Assembly (NCBI RefSeq): GCF_900111015.1 | Contig: NZ_FOFS01000005.1 | Coordinates: forward strand, 124,001-188,000 | Source: Solimonas aquatica | GTDB lineage: Bacteria; Pseudomonadota; Gammaproteobacteria; Nevskiales; Nevskiaceae | Length of the DNA stretch: 64,000 bases | Direction of reading: 5' to 3' | Shown here: in pieces, positions 17,412 to 29,825 of the stretch | How positions within the stretch are numbered: position 1 is the first letter of the stretch | How the letters are laid out: the number at the start of each line of letters is the position of its first letter | The notes under the pieces: generated by a model | Database searches by the model: none | The model's input: only the letters and a program-made list of their open reading frames with translations | What the model was told of the DNA's origin: nothing | Position numbers and translations under genes: made by a program

Positions 17412-18041
17412 GTGATTCTGATCGGACTGTTTGACTCGCCCTTCGTGCGGCGCGTGGCGGTGAGCCTGCGCGTGCTGGGCATGCCCTTCGCGCACGAAGC
17501 CTGGTCGGTGGGCAAGGACTTCACGCGCATCCGCGTGCAGAATCCGCTGGGCCGCGTGCCCGCGCTGATGCTGGAAAACGGCGAGGTGCTGATCGAGTCC
17601 GGCGCGATTCTGGATTATCTCGACGAACTCGCCGGACCCGAACGCGCGCTGCTGCCGGCACGCGGCAACGAACGCCGCCGCGCGCTCAAGCTCATGGCCC
17701 TGGCCACCGGCGCTGCGGATAAAGCCTTGCAACTGGTGATCGAACGCGCGTTCCGTCCCGAGGACAAGCGCCACGCGCCCTGGACGGACCGCTGCCGCGA
17801 GCAGTCCCTGGGCGCGCTCGCCGAACTGGAACAGCTGCGCCGTGCGGCGCCGCACAGCTGGCTGCTCGGCGAGCGCCTGCTGCAGCCCGACATCACCCTG
17901 GGCTGCGCGCTGACCTTCATCACCGAGGGCGCGGGTCTGTCGCTGGATGCCTATCCGGCACTGCAGGCGCATCGCGCAGGCTGCGAGGCGTTGCCGACAT
18001 TCGCCGCCTGCTATCTGCCTTTCTACACGCCCAAGACCTGA
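17412..18041 (+). CDS. Glutathione S-transferase-family protein
   Basis: A 209-aa protein beginning with a GTG at 17412 (MILIGLFDSPFVRRVAVSL). The N-terminal thioredoxin-like domain shows SPFVRRV, NPLGRVPALML and the glutathione-binding IESGAILDYLDEL. The helical C-terminal domain has WLLGERLLQPDITLGCALTFI. It resembles the YibF-like branch of glutathione transferases; substrate unknown. It follows the lipoprotein gene by 4 bases and is convergent with katG. An upstream ATG at 17370 is possible but would overlap the lipoprotein gene. Confidence 0.85.
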   Translation: MILIGLFDSPFVRRVAVSLRVLGMPFAHEAWSVGKDFTRIRVQNPLGRVPALMLENGEVLIESGAILDYLDELAGPERALLPARGNERRRALKLMALATGAADKALQLVIERAFRPEDKRHAPWTDRCREQSLGALAELEQLRRAAPHSWLLGERLLQPDITLGCALTFITEGAGLSLDAYPALQAHRAGCEALPTFAACYLPFYTPKT

Positions 18042-18044
18042 AAC

Positions 18045-18080
18045 AAGAAAGCCGCCGCTGGCAGGGGCACCAGCGGCGGC
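18045..18080 (-). terminator. Terminator of katG
   Basis: An 11-bp perfect stem (18051-18061 with 18070-18080) lies just past the katG stop. On the minus strand it is followed by a T-rich stretch (TTTCTTGTTT), as expected for an intrinsic terminator. Confidence 0.75.
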
Positions 18081-18097
18081 AAGGCACTTCCACACAC

Positions 18098-20644
<2,547 letters not shown>

Positions 20645-22717
20645 ATGACCATGCCTGTCGATCTGCTGCTCGAACTCGGAACCGAAGACCTGCCCGCGCG
20701 CTACATGCAGCCCCTGGCGCAGGCGCTGCAGACCGGCCTGGTCGAGGGCCTGCGCCGGCGTGGCGTGACGCAAGGCGCCAGCCGCACCCTGGCCACGCCC
20801 CGGCGCATCGGCCTGCTGATCGAGGCCGTGGCCGAGCGCCAGCCCGACCAGACCCTGGAACGCTCCGGCCCGGCGCTGGCCGCGGCCTTCAAGGATGGCC
20901 AGCCCACGCCGGCGGCCCTGGGCTTTGCCAAATCCTGCGGCGTGGCCTTTGCCGAGATCGGTCAGAAGGACGGCAAGCTGCACTTCGCCAAGACCTCGCC
21001 CGGCCAGCCCACCGCGGCGCTGATCGCCGAGATTTTTGAAGAGACGCTCAAGCAGATGGACGAGCTGGTGCCCAAGCGCATGCGCTGGGGCAGCTCGGAG
21101 GAAACCTTCGTGCGTCCGGTGCAGTGGCTGTGCTGCCTGCTCGGCAGCGAGGTCGTACCGCTGCAGCGTTTCGGCCTTGCCAGCGGCCGGCTGACCTACG
21201 GCCACCGCTTCCACGCACCGGACGCGATCAGCCTGCGCAGCCCCGCCGAGTACGTCGAAGCGCTGAAGGAGGCTTACGTCTGGGCCGATGTGGCCTCACG
21301 CAAGGCGGAGATTCGCAAACAGATCGAAGCCGAGGCCGCGAAGCTCAAGGGTCATGCACGCATCACCGAAGACCTGCTCGATGAAGTGACCGCGCTGGTG
21401 GAATGGCCGGTGGCCATCACCGGCCATTTCGAGCAGCGCTTCCTGGAGCTGCCGCCGGAAGTGATCGTGGCCACGGTGGAAACCAATCAGCGCTACTTCA
21501 CGGTGTTCGCCGACGCCGCGATGACGCAGCTCACCAACACCTTCATCACCGTTGCCAACATCGTCTCGCGCGATGTCGCGCAGGTGATTGCCGGCAACGA
21601 GCGCGTGGTGCGTCCGCGTCTCACTGATGCGCTGTTCTTCTATCAGCAGGATCTGAAGCAGCCGCTGGCGGCGTATGGCGAGAAGCTGGCGAGCATTACG
21701 TTTCAGAAGGACTTGGGCAGCACCGCCGCCAAGGTCGCGCGCATCGGAGCGCTCGCCGCACAGATCGCGGCCGAACTCAAGACCGATGCGGCATCCGCCA
21801 CGCGCGCCGCACAGCTGTGCAAGAACGATCTCGTCACCAAGATGGTCTACGAGTTCCCCGAGCTGCAGGGCCTGATGGGCGGTTACTACGCCGCCAAATC
21901 CGGCGAGCCGGCGGCCGTGGCGCAAGCCATCCGCGAGCATTACCTGCCCACGCAGCAGGGCACGCCGATTCCGTCCGCGCGCGAAGGCCAGCTGGTGGCC
22001 CTGGCCGACAAGCTCGACTCGCTCGCCGGCATCTTCGCCATCGGCCAGAAGCCCACCGCCAGCAAGGACCCTTACGCACTGCGCCGCGCCGCCCTGGGCG
22101 TGCTGCGCATCTGCATCGAAGCGCAGCTGCCGCTGGATCTGCGCACGCTGCTGAAAGCCGCGCTGGATGCGCAGCCCGCCGGCAAGAAGGACGACAAGAC
22201 CCTGCAGGAGCTGCTGGACTTCGTGCTCGAACGTCTGCGCGCCTATCTGGTGGGCAGCAGCGTGGACGGTCGCGAGATTGCGGTGGAGAGCTTCGAGGCG
22301 GTGCGCGCGATGAACATCGGCGAGCCCCTGGATCTGCAGCGCCGCGTGCTGGCCGTGCATCACTTCGCCGCCAATGCCGCCGCGCCGAATCTCGCCGCCG
22401 CCAACAAGCGCGTGCGCAACATCCTCAAGCAGGCCGGCGCCGTGAGTGAAACCATCGATGCCGCGCGCTTCGAGCACGCGGCGGAAAAGGCCCTGCACGC
22501 CAAGCTCGGCGAAGTCGAGGCGCGCAACGCCCAGGTCAGCGACTACACGCAGCAGCTGGTGAACCTCGCCTCGCTGCGCGAGAGTGTCGATGCCTTCTTC
22601 GAAGGCGTGATGGTCAACGCCGAAGACGCGGCCGTGCGCGCCAATCGCCTGGCCCTGCTCAAGCGCCTGGACGCGGCCTGCCGATCCGTAGCCGATCTGT
22701 CCCTGCTACCGGGGTGA
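20645..22717 (+). CDS. glyS: Glycyl-tRNA synthetase beta subunit
   Basis: A 690-aa subunit that binds tRNA-Gly for the alpha subunit. The N-terminus PVDLLLELGTEDLPARYMQPLAQ and internal VNTNQRYF-like EVIVATVETNQRYFTVF, FYQQDLKQPL and SARRAALGVLRI-type ALRRAALGVLRICIEAQLPLDL segments are diagnostic. Length matches E. coli GlyS (689). Two starts are possible (20645 and 20651); the longer frame upstream is not conserved. It is separated from glyQ. Confidence 0.97.
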   Translation: MTMPVDLLLELGTEDLPARYMQPLAQALQTGLVEGLRRRGVTQGASRTLATPRRIGLLIEAVAERQPDQTLERSGPALAAAFKDGQPTPAALGFAKSCGVAFAEIGQKDGKLHFAKTSPGQPTAALIAEIFEETLKQMDELVPKRMRWGSSEETFVRPVQWLCCLLGSEVVPLQRFGLASGRLTYGHRFHAPDAISLRSPAEYVEALKEAYVWADVASRKAEIRKQIEAEAAKLKGHARITEDLLDEVTALVEWPVAITGHFEQRFLELPPEVIVATVETNQRYFTVFADAAMTQLTNTFITVANIVSRDVAQVIAGNERVVRPRLTDALFFYQQDLKQPLAAYGEKLASITFQKDLGSTAAKVARIGALAAQIAAELKTDAASATRAAQLCKNDLVTKMVYEFPELQGLMGGYYAAKSGEPAAVAQAIREHYLPTQQGTPIPSAREGQLVALADKLDSLAGIFAIGQKPTASKDPYALRRAALGVLRICIEAQLPLDLRTLLKAALDAQPAGKKDDKTLQELLDFVLERLRAYLVGSSVDGREIAVESFEAVRAMNIGEPLDLQRRVLAVHHFAANAAAPNLAAANKRVRNILKQAGAVSETIDAARFEHAAEKALHAKLGEVEARNAQVSDYTQQLVNLASLRESVDAFFEGVMVNAEDAAVRANRLALLKRLDAACRSVADLSLLPG

Positions 22718-22781
22718 GCCAACTCAAAGTGCCTTGAATGGCACCTTGAGTTGGCGAACGCCCGGCCAAGGATGGCCGGGC
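22718..22781 (+). terminator. Two hairpins after glyS
   Basis: Immediately after the glyS stop is a 16-base arm inverted repeat with two mismatches (22718-22733 with 22740-22755), and then a second perfect 9-bp hairpin (22760-22768 with 22773-22781). Neither is followed by a T-run, so termination is probable but not certain. Confidence 0.5.
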
Positions 22782-22830
22782 CGGGGTGCAATCAAGAAAT
22801 GAAGTCACGCCAGGGACGGCGTCACGGCGC

Positions 22831-22916
22831 GTAGGGTGGCTTAGGCCGAAGGCCGTAACCCACCATGGACCTGCCAATGGCGGGTTACGCGGCTTGTCGC
22901 CGCTAACCCGCCCTAC
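22831..22916. repeat. GTAGGGTGG...CCGCCCTAC double-hairpin repeat
   Basis: An 86-bp element with GTAGGGTGG at one end and the near complement CCGCCCTAC at the other. Inside are two hairpins: one closing around GGCC-GAA-GGCC between GGTGG and CCCACC, the other pairing GGCGGGTTA with TAACCCGCC. Such intergenic palindromes are widespread in gammaproteobacterial genomes. It ends 5 bases before the gmhB start and probably supplies its leader. Confidence 0.7.
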
Positions 22917-22921
22917 ATGAG

Positions 22922-23491
22922 ATGCCGATGAAAATCGTGGTGCTGGATCGAGACGGTGTGATCAACGAAGACTCGCCCGACTACATCAAGTCCGCCGCCG
23001 AGTGGCAGCCGATTCCCGGCAGCCTGGAGGCCATCGCGCGTCTGCATCAGGCGGGCTATCGGGTGTTCGTGGCCAGCAATCAGTCCGGCCTGAATCAGCA
23101 GCTGTTCGACTACGACGCCTTCAGCGCGATGAACGACAAGCTGCAGAAGCAGCTTGCGGAACTGGGGGGACGCATCGACGGCATGTTCTTCGCGCCCGAT
23201 CATCCCGATCAGCCCACGGTCATGCGCAAGCCCGAGCCGGGCATGCTGCTGGACTTGGCGAGGCGGCTGGGCGTGGCGCTGGACAACGTCACCGTGGTCG
23301 GCGACTCGCTGCGCGACATCCGCTCCGCACGCGCCGCCGGTGCCCGGCCGGTGCTGGTGCGCACCGGCAACGGCCGCGAAACGGAAACCAAGAACGCAAG
23401 CGAGCTTGGCGGCGTGCGGGTGTTCGACAGCCTCGCCGATTATGTGAGCGTGCTGCTCACCGGCGGCGATCAGCGTCCGCAGACCGCGTAG
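22922..23491 (+). CDS. gmhB: D-glycero-beta-D-manno-heptose 1,7-bisphosphate 7-phosphatase
   Basis: A 189-aa HAD phosphatase for ADP-heptose (lipopolysaccharide core) synthesis. It has the nucleophile motif LDRDGVIN (D9, D11), motif II VASNQSG, the Lys of MRKPEPGM and the acidic motif VVGDSLRDI. The family's zinc loop normally reads CPHHP...CxCRKP; here it is APDHPDQPTVMRKP with no Cys at all. A second start (22928) gives MKIVVLDRDG. It overlaps the end of folB by 22 bases in convergent orientation. Linkage to glyS is typical for gammaproteobacteria. Confidence 0.9.
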   Translation: MPMKIVVLDRDGVINEDSPDYIKSAAEWQPIPGSLEAIARLHQAGYRVFVASNQSGLNQQLFDYDAFSAMNDKLQKQLAELGGRIDGMFFAPDHPDQPTVMRKPEPGMLLDLARRLGVALDNVTVVGDSLRDIRSARAAGARPVLVRTGNGRETETKNASELGGVRVFDSLADYVSVLLTGGDQRPQTA

Positions 23492-23844
23492 TCTTCGCGA
23501 CGGCGTTCGATCTCCACGCCCACGCTTTTCACATCCGCCACTGCGCCGGGCTTGTCGATGGCCAGACGCAGGGATTGGATGGCAAAGGCGTCGAACAGCT
23601 CACGCGCGATTTTTTCGGCCAGGGTTTCCAGCAGCTGCGGCTGGAAATCCTGCGCAATCTTCTTCACGCGCTGCGTGACCGCGTCATAGTCGATGGCATC
23701 GCGCACCTGATCACTGGCGGCGGCCTCGCGGGTGTCCACGCCAAGCTCCAGCTGCAGAATCAGCGGGCGCGGCAGCTGCCGCTCCCAGCCGTGCACGCCG
23801 ATGATGGTTTCGACCTGCAGGCCGCGGATGAAAACCTTGTCCAT
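23470..23844 (-). CDS. folB: Dihydroneopterin aldolase
   Basis: A 124-aa enzyme of folate synthesis that cleaves dihydroneopterin to hydroxymethyl-dihydropterin and glycolaldehyde. Typical motifs are MDKVFIRGLQVETIIGVHGWER at the N-terminus (with the catalytic-region Glu), AIDYDAVTQRV, LLETLAEKIA and a conserved Lys in LAIDKPGAV. It starts 4 bases after tsaD ends, suggesting co-transcription, and overlaps gmhB tail to tail. Confidence 0.95.
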   Translation of the reverse strand: MDKVFIRGLQVETIIGVHGWERQLPRPLILQLELGVDTREAAASDQVRDAIDYDAVTQRVKKIAQDFQPQLLETLAEKIARELFDAFAIQSLRLAIDKPGAVADVKSVGVEIERRREDYAVCGR

Positions 23845-23848
23845 GTCT

Positions 23849-24895
23849 TTAGCTGCTCTCGGGCGCGCGCAACTCGGCCAGCGGCCAGCGCGGGGTGGTG
23901 AAAATCCTGGCGGTGGCGAGACGGCCCTGCGCGCGGCGCGCCCAGCCGGTGTAAGCGATCATCGCGCCGTTGTCGGTGCAGAAAGCCTGGCGCGGGAAGA
24001 ACAGCGCAAAGCCCTCGCGCTGTGCGAGCAGGCCGAGCTTTTCGCGCAGGCGCAGATTGGCACCGACACCGCCGGCCACCACCAGGCGCTTGAAGCCGGA
24101 ATGCTTGAGTGCGCGCTGGCACTTGATGGCCAGGGTGTCGGTCACCGCTTCCTGGAAGGACGCTGCCAGATCGGCCTTGTCCTGTTCGCTGGCGTGCTTG
24201 GGCAGCGCGGTGAGCACGGCGGTCTTCAGGCCGCTGAAGCTGAAATCCAGGCCCGGGCGATCCGTCATCGGCCTGGGAAAGTCGTAACGCCGGCCATCGC
24301 CGGCCGTGGCCAGGCGCGCCAGCTCCGGGCCGCCCGGATACGGCAGGCCCAGGAGCTTGGCGGTCTTGTCGAAAGCCTCGCCCACGGCATCGTCCAGGCT
24401 TTCGCCCAGCAGCTCGTACTCGCCCACGCCGCGCACCGCCACCAGCAGGCTGTGGCCGCCGGAGACCAGCAGCGCCAGAAACGGGAACGCCGGTTTGTTT
24501 TCCTCCAGCATCGGCGCCAGCAGATGCGCTTCCATGTGATGCACGGCGATCAGCGGCAGGCCCAGCGCCGCCGCCATGCCCGCCGCCAGCGAGGCGCCGA
24601 CCATCAGCGCGCCGATCAGGCCCGGGCCGGCGGTGTAGGCGATGCCGCCCAGTTCCTGCGGCTGCAGGCCGGCATCGGCCAGGGTGCCGCGCACCAGCTC
24701 GTGGATGCGGCTGACGTGGTCGCGCGAGGCCAGTTCCGGCACCACGCCGCCGTACTCGGCGTGCAGGCGGATCTGGCTGTGCAGGCGGTGCGCCAGCAGG
24801 CCACGCGCGCCCTCGTACACGGCGCAGGCGGTTTCATCGCAGGAGGTTTCGATGCCCAGAATCGGACGGTCCGGGGCGGTAGAGGCAGCAGTCAT
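23849..24895 (-). CDS. tsaD: tRNA N6-adenosine threonylcarbamoyltransferase TsaD
   Basis: A 348-aa enzyme that transfers threonylcarbamoyl to A37 of ANN-decoding tRNAs in complex with TsaB and TsaE. It shows [15 protein letters not shown], metal ligands in [12 protein letters not shown] (H120, H124), SGGHSLLV and [11 protein letters not shown]. It is divergent from rpsU, the standard arrangement in many gammaproteobacteria, and is followed by folB. Confidence 0.98.
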   Translation of the reverse strand: MTAASTAPDRPILGIETSCDETACAVYEGARGLLAHRLHSQIRLHAEYGGVVPELASRDHVSRIHELVRGTLADAGLQPQELGGIAYTAGPGLIGALMVGASLAAGMAAALGLPLIAVHHMEAHLLAPMLEENKPAFPFLALLVSGGHSLLVAVRGVGEYELLGESLDDAVGEAFDKTAKLLGLPYPGGPELARLATAGDGRRYDFPRPMTDRPGLDFSFSGLKTAVLTALPKHASEQDKADLAASFQEAVTDTLAIKCQRALKHSGFKRLVVAGGVGANLRLREKLGLLAQREGFALFFPRQAFCTDNGAMIAYTGWARRAQGRLATARIFTTPRWPLAELRAPESS

Positions 24896-24929
24896 ACCCG
24901 TATTGTACGAATCCGACCGCGCAACGTGA

Positions 24930-24959
24930 TTGCACTTCGCCGGCGACGCAGGCTAGAAT
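24930..24959 (+). promoter_or_regulatory. Sigma70 promoter of the rpsU cluster
   Basis: TTGCAC (24930-24935) and TAGAAT (24954-24959) are separated by 18 bases and lie about 60 bases before rpsU. They match the sigma70 consensus well. Confidence 0.65.
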
Positions 24960-25019
24960 CGCCGCCCCTTATGGGCCTGTCTGCCCAATTTGTGTCCAAT
25001 TTTCAAAGAGAGTGATTGC

Positions 25020-25235
25020 ATGCCTTCCGTCCGCGTTCGCGACAACGAGCCTTTCGAAGTAGCCCTGCGCCGCTTCAAGCGCACCTGCGAAAAGGCTGGT
25101 GTCCTGACCGACCTGCGCAAGCATGAGTACTTCGAAAAGCCCAGCCAGGAACGCAAGCGCATGCGCGCCGCCGCGGTCAAGCGCCAGGCCAAGAAGGTTC
25201 AGCGCGAATCGAACCGGCGCATTCGCCTTTACTAA
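25020..25235 (+). CDS. rpsU: 30S ribosomal protein S21
   Basis: A 71-aa basic ribosomal protein with the exact family layout: [29 protein letters not shown] and a basic C-terminus ending RRIRLY. The ATG at 25020 follows an AAGAGAG ribosome site. It is the first gene of the macromolecular-synthesis cluster rpsU-yqeY-dnaG-rpoD. Confidence 0.98.
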   Translation: MPSVRVRDNEPFEVALRRFKRTCEKAGVLTDLRKHEYFEKPSQERKRMRAAAVKRQAKKVQRESNRRIRLY

Positions 25236-25320
25236 AGGCGGATTCGCGAGTGTCGTCCTGACCCGCACGTCGCCGCCTCGAAGACAGGCGGCGAGTGCCA
25301 AGTCCGAAGCACTCTTCAAG

Positions 25321-25350
25321 CCCCGGCCTCAAAACCGGGGTTTCGTCGTT
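25321..25350 (+). terminator. Attenuator-like hairpin between rpsU and yqeY
   Basis: CCCCGG (25321-25326) pairs with CCGGGG (25335-25340), extended by flanking bases, and is followed by a T-rich stretch. It may stop most rpsU transcripts while letting some continue into yqeY-dnaG-rpoD, as in E. coli. Confidence 0.6.
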
Positions 25351-25378
25351 TCTATCGATCTCACCGGAAGCCATCGCC

Positions 25379-25825
25379 ATGTCCGATCTCAAGACCCGCA
25401 TCAGTGAAGACGTCAAGACCGCCATGAAGGGCGGCGACAAGGCACGCCTGTCGGTGCTGCGCATGCTGCAGGCCGAGCTCAAGCAGCGTGAAGTCGTGGA
25501 GTCCATCGAGCTGACCGATGCCGTGGTGCAGGCGGCGGTGGAAAAGATGATCAAGCAGCGCCGCGATTCGGAAAGCCAGTTCCGCGCCGGCGGCCGTCCC
25601 GAACTGGCCGACAAGGAAGCCAGCGAAATCCAGCTGCTGATGGCCTATCTGCCGCAGCAACTCAGCGCCGAGGAAGTGGACGCCCTGATCGTGCAGGCCA
25701 TCGCCGAAACCGGCGCCGCCGGCGGCAAGGACATGGGCAAGGTCATGGCCTGGATCAAGCCCAAGGCCCAGGGCCGTACCGACATGGGCAAGCTTTCCGG
25801 GCTGATCAAGGCGAAGTTGAGCTAA
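25379..25825 (+). CDS. yqeY: GatB/YqeY domain protein
   Basis: A 148-aa protein of the YqeY family, which resembles the tRNA-binding tail domain of GatB. Recognisable parts are LKTRISEDVKTAMKGGDKARLSVLRML, EIQLLMAYLPQQLS and GKDMGKVMAWIKPKAQGRTDMG. It sits between rpsU and dnaG, its usual place. The role in translation is inferred from the family and remains loosely defined. Confidence 0.93.
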   Translation: MSDLKTRISEDVKTAMKGGDKARLSVLRMLQAELKQREVVESIELTDAVVQAAVEKMIKQRRDSESQFRAGGRPELADKEASEIQLLMAYLPQQLSAEEVDALIVQAIAETGAAGGKDMGKVMAWIKPKAQGRTDMGKLSGLIKAKLS

Positions 25826-25828
25826 TCT

Positions 25829-25876
25829 TGTAGGAGCGAGCCTGCTCGCGACCGTCGCGGGCAAGCCCGCTCTTAC
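25829..25876. repeat. REP-like palindromic pair between yqeY and dnaG
   Basis: TGTAGGAGCGAGCCTGCTCG onward (25829-25851) faces an inverted, slightly diverged copy (25854-25876, reading TGTAAGAGCGGGCTTGCCCG on the other strand). This TGTAGGAGCGAG core is the well-known REP type of Pseudomonas and relatives. It ends 6 bases before the dnaG ATG and would fold in the dnaG leader. Confidence 0.85.
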
Positions 25877-25882
25877 ATCGTC

Positions 25883-27673
25883 ATGGCCGGCCGGATTCCA
25901 GACGCCTTCCTTCACGACCTGCTCGCGCGCACGGATATCGTCGAGCTGATCGGCGCGCGCGTGGAACTCAAGCGCGCCGGCAAGGAATTCAAGGGCCGCT
26001 CGCCGTTCACCAACGAGAAGACGCCGTCCTTCTTCGTCTCGCCGCAGAAGCAGATGTTCTTCGACTTCTCCTCCGGCAAGAGCGGCACGGCGATCACCTT
26101 CCTCATGGAATACGACCGCCTGGGTTTTCCCGAAGCGGTGGAAGAACTGGCGCGCCGCGCCGGCGTGGAAGTGCCGCGTGAAGGCGGCAATGAGCCGCGC
26201 GTGGTGGTGGACGGTCCGCTCGACGCCCTGGCCGCCGCGCAGCGCTTCTTCACCGAGCGCCTGCGCCACGCCCCGACCGCCATCGAGTACCTGAAGAAGC
26301 GCGGCGTCAGCGGCGAGACCGCCAAGCGCTACGGCATCGGCTATGCGCCGGACAGCTGGGATGCGCTCACGCAGTTCCTGCAGAACCAGCGCCACGCCCT
26401 GGACGCCGGCCTGCTGATCGAGCGCGAGGGCAGCTCGGGGGTGTATGACCGCTTCCGCAACCGCGTGATGTTCCCGATCCGCGATACGCGCGGCCGGGTG
26501 ATCGCCTTCGGCGGCCGCACGCTCGCCAATGATCCGGCCAAATATCTGAACTCGCCGGAGACCGTGCTCTTCCACAAGGGCCGCAATCTCTATGGCCTTT
26601 ATGAAGCGCGCAGCGCCAGCACGGCCGCGCTGCCGTACCTGATCGTGGTCGAAGGCTATATGGACGTGGTGATGCTGGCGCAGTACGGCGTGCGCGAGGT
26701 GGTCGGCACCCTGGGCACCGCCACCACGCGCGAGCATCTGCAGCTGATCTTCAAGTCCACCGCCAAGGTGGTGTTCTGCTTCGACGGTGACCGCGCCGGC
26801 CGCGCCGCCGCCTGGCGCGCCCTGGAGCAGGTGCTGCCGGAAATGGCCGACGGCCGCGAGTGCGTGTTCATGTTCCTGCCCGAAGGCCAGGACCCGGACA
26901 CCTATGTGCAGCAGATCGGCGCCGAGGCCTTCCGCCAGGAAGTCGAGCGCGCGCAGCCGCTCTCCCAGTTCCTGCTCGACGCCCTGCTCAAGCAGGCCAA
27001 TGTCGGCAGTCTGGAGGGCCGCGCCAAGCTGCTGTCCCTGGCCAAGCCGCATCTGCAGCGCCTGCGCGCCGGCACCCTGCGCACCCTGCTGATCGACGAG
27101 CTGGGCCGGCGCATGCGCCTGAGCCGCGAGGACATCGAAGCCAGCCTGGGCAGCGAGACGCCGGCCGCCGCTGCAGCGCCCGCGCCGGCAGGCAAAACGC
27201 CGGAGCAGCTGCCGGTGTCCGCCAAACCGGTGCGGCGTGCCCTGCAGCTGCTGCTGGAAAAGCCCGAGCTGGCCGACCGCGTCGGCAATGTCGAGCTGCT
27301 GCTGCAATCCGAATTGCCAGGCCTGGAGTTCCTGCTGGAGGTGGTGGATTTCTTCCAGCTGCACCCGGGCGCGCGTGCCGCGCAGCTGCTGAGCTTTCTG
27401 GGCGAGGGCAAAAAAGCCGATGCCATCAGCCGCGTGCTGGCTTCCGACCTGAACGATCCGCAGCTGGGTCCCACGCTCGCCGCGAAAACCAGCGACGAGG
27501 CCGTGGAGCGGGAATTTCTGGACGTTCTGAACTATCTAAATGATCAGGCCCTGGCCGCCCGCCGCCGGCAGTTACAGGCCAAGGCACAGGACGGCAGCCT
27601 GAGCGAACCCGAGGCCCGTGAATGGCGGGCCCTGGCCGAGCGGACGCGTGGCTCTGGAAAATCGCCGCGCTAG
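25883..27673 (+). CDS. dnaG: DNA primase DnaG with degenerate zinc finger
   Basis: A 596-aa primase that makes RNA primers at the replication fork. The N-terminal CHC2 domain aligns without gaps to E. coli, but all four zinc ligands are changed: C40 to S40, H43 to T43 (RSPFTNEKTPSF) and C61, C64 to D61, S64 (FFDFSSGKSGTA). The catalytic core looks intact: RVMFPIRDTRGRVIAFGGR, the TOPRIM Glu in VVEGYMDVVML and the acidic DGDRAGRAAA. The C-terminal DnaB-binding domain follows a Pro/Ala linker near residue 430. It is surely the only primase of this cluster, so it must function without this zinc site. Confidence 0.97.
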   Translation: MAGRIPDAFLHDLLARTDIVELIGARVELKRAGKEFKGRSPFTNEKTPSFFVSPQKQMFFDFSSGKSGTAITFLMEYDRLGFPEAVEELARRAGVEVPREGGNEPRVVVDGPLDALAAAQRFFTERLRHAPTAIEYLKKRGVSGETAKRYGIGYAPDSWDALTQFLQNQRHALDAGLLIEREGSSGVYDRFRNRVMFPIRDTRGRVIAFGGRTLANDPAKYLNSPETVLFHKGRNLYGLYEARSASTAALPYLIVVEGYMDVVMLAQYGVREVVGTLGTATTREHLQLIFKSTAKVVFCFDGDRAGRAAAWRALEQVLPEMADGRECVFMFLPEGQDPDTYVQQIGAEAFRQEVERAQPLSQFLLDALLKQANVGSLEGRAKLLSLAKPHLQRLRAGTLRTLLIDELGRRMRLSREDIEASLGSETPAAAAAPAPAGKTPEQLPVSAKPVRRALQLLLEKPELADRVGNVELLLQSELPGLEFLLEVVDFFQLHPGARAAQLLSFLGEGKKADAISRVLASDLNDPQLGPTLAAKTSDEAVEREFLDVLNYLNDQALAARRRQLQAKAQDGSLSEPEAREWRALAERTRGSGKSPR

Positions 27674-27691
27674 ACCCCACTTGATTTTCTG

Positions 27692-27697
27692 TATAAT
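27692..27697 (+). promoter_or_regulatory. -10 box upstream of rpoD
   Basis: A perfect TATAAT lies 60 bases before the rpoD start in the gap after dnaG. The -35 position (around 27669-27674) does not match TTGACA. It may be an internal rpoD promoter, in addition to read-through from rpsU. Confidence 0.45.
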
Positions 27698-27757
27698 GCG
27701 CAGTTCCGCGCTATCCGCCGCTCGTCCGGCGGCCCGTATTGGTTCAAAGAGCATTGC

Positions 27758-29625
<1,868 letters not shown>

Positions 29626-29650
<25 letters not shown>

Positions 29651-29759
29651 TGCGGTGATCGGCCTGGGGGGCCCCAGCCCCAGGCGTTCGCCGGGCAAGG
29701 AATGCCACTGGCATTCCTTGAAAGCCCCGCCTCACTCTGCGCAGCTTCCTCGACGAGTA
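29626..29759. repeat. 24-bp direct repeat of rpoD 3' end flanking an 86-bp insert
   Basis: Bases 29626-29649 (the last rpoD codons plus TA of the stop) recur without mismatch at 29736-29759. The 86 bases between (29650-29735) contain two hairpins: GCCTGGGG (29662-29669) with CCCCAGGC (29678-29685), and the perfect AAGGAATGCC (29697-29706) with GGCATTCCTT (29710-29719). The first copy ends TAG and the second TAA, so the stop is kept either way. This looks like insertion of a small palindromic element with target duplication, or a slippage duplication. Confidence 0.75.
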
Positions 29760-29774
29760 AGCCAGGGCGCAAAG

Positions 29775-29802
29775 AAAAAGCCCCGCGATTGCGGGGCTTT
29801 TT
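29775..29802 (+). terminator. Bidirectional terminator after rpoD
   Basis: A 12-bp stem (29775-29786 with 29791-29802) around a GATT loop, with A-run and T-run ends. It serves both rpoD and the convergent outer-membrane protein gene that ends at 29826. Confidence 0.9.
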
Positions 29803-29825
29803 CATGCTCGCTTGCAGCGCGGCGA

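Noticed and set aside
29651-29825. A tRNA gene after rpoD, as in E. coli
   Set aside because: No cloverleaf pattern or CCA end is visible; the hairpins present belong to the palindromic insert and the terminator.
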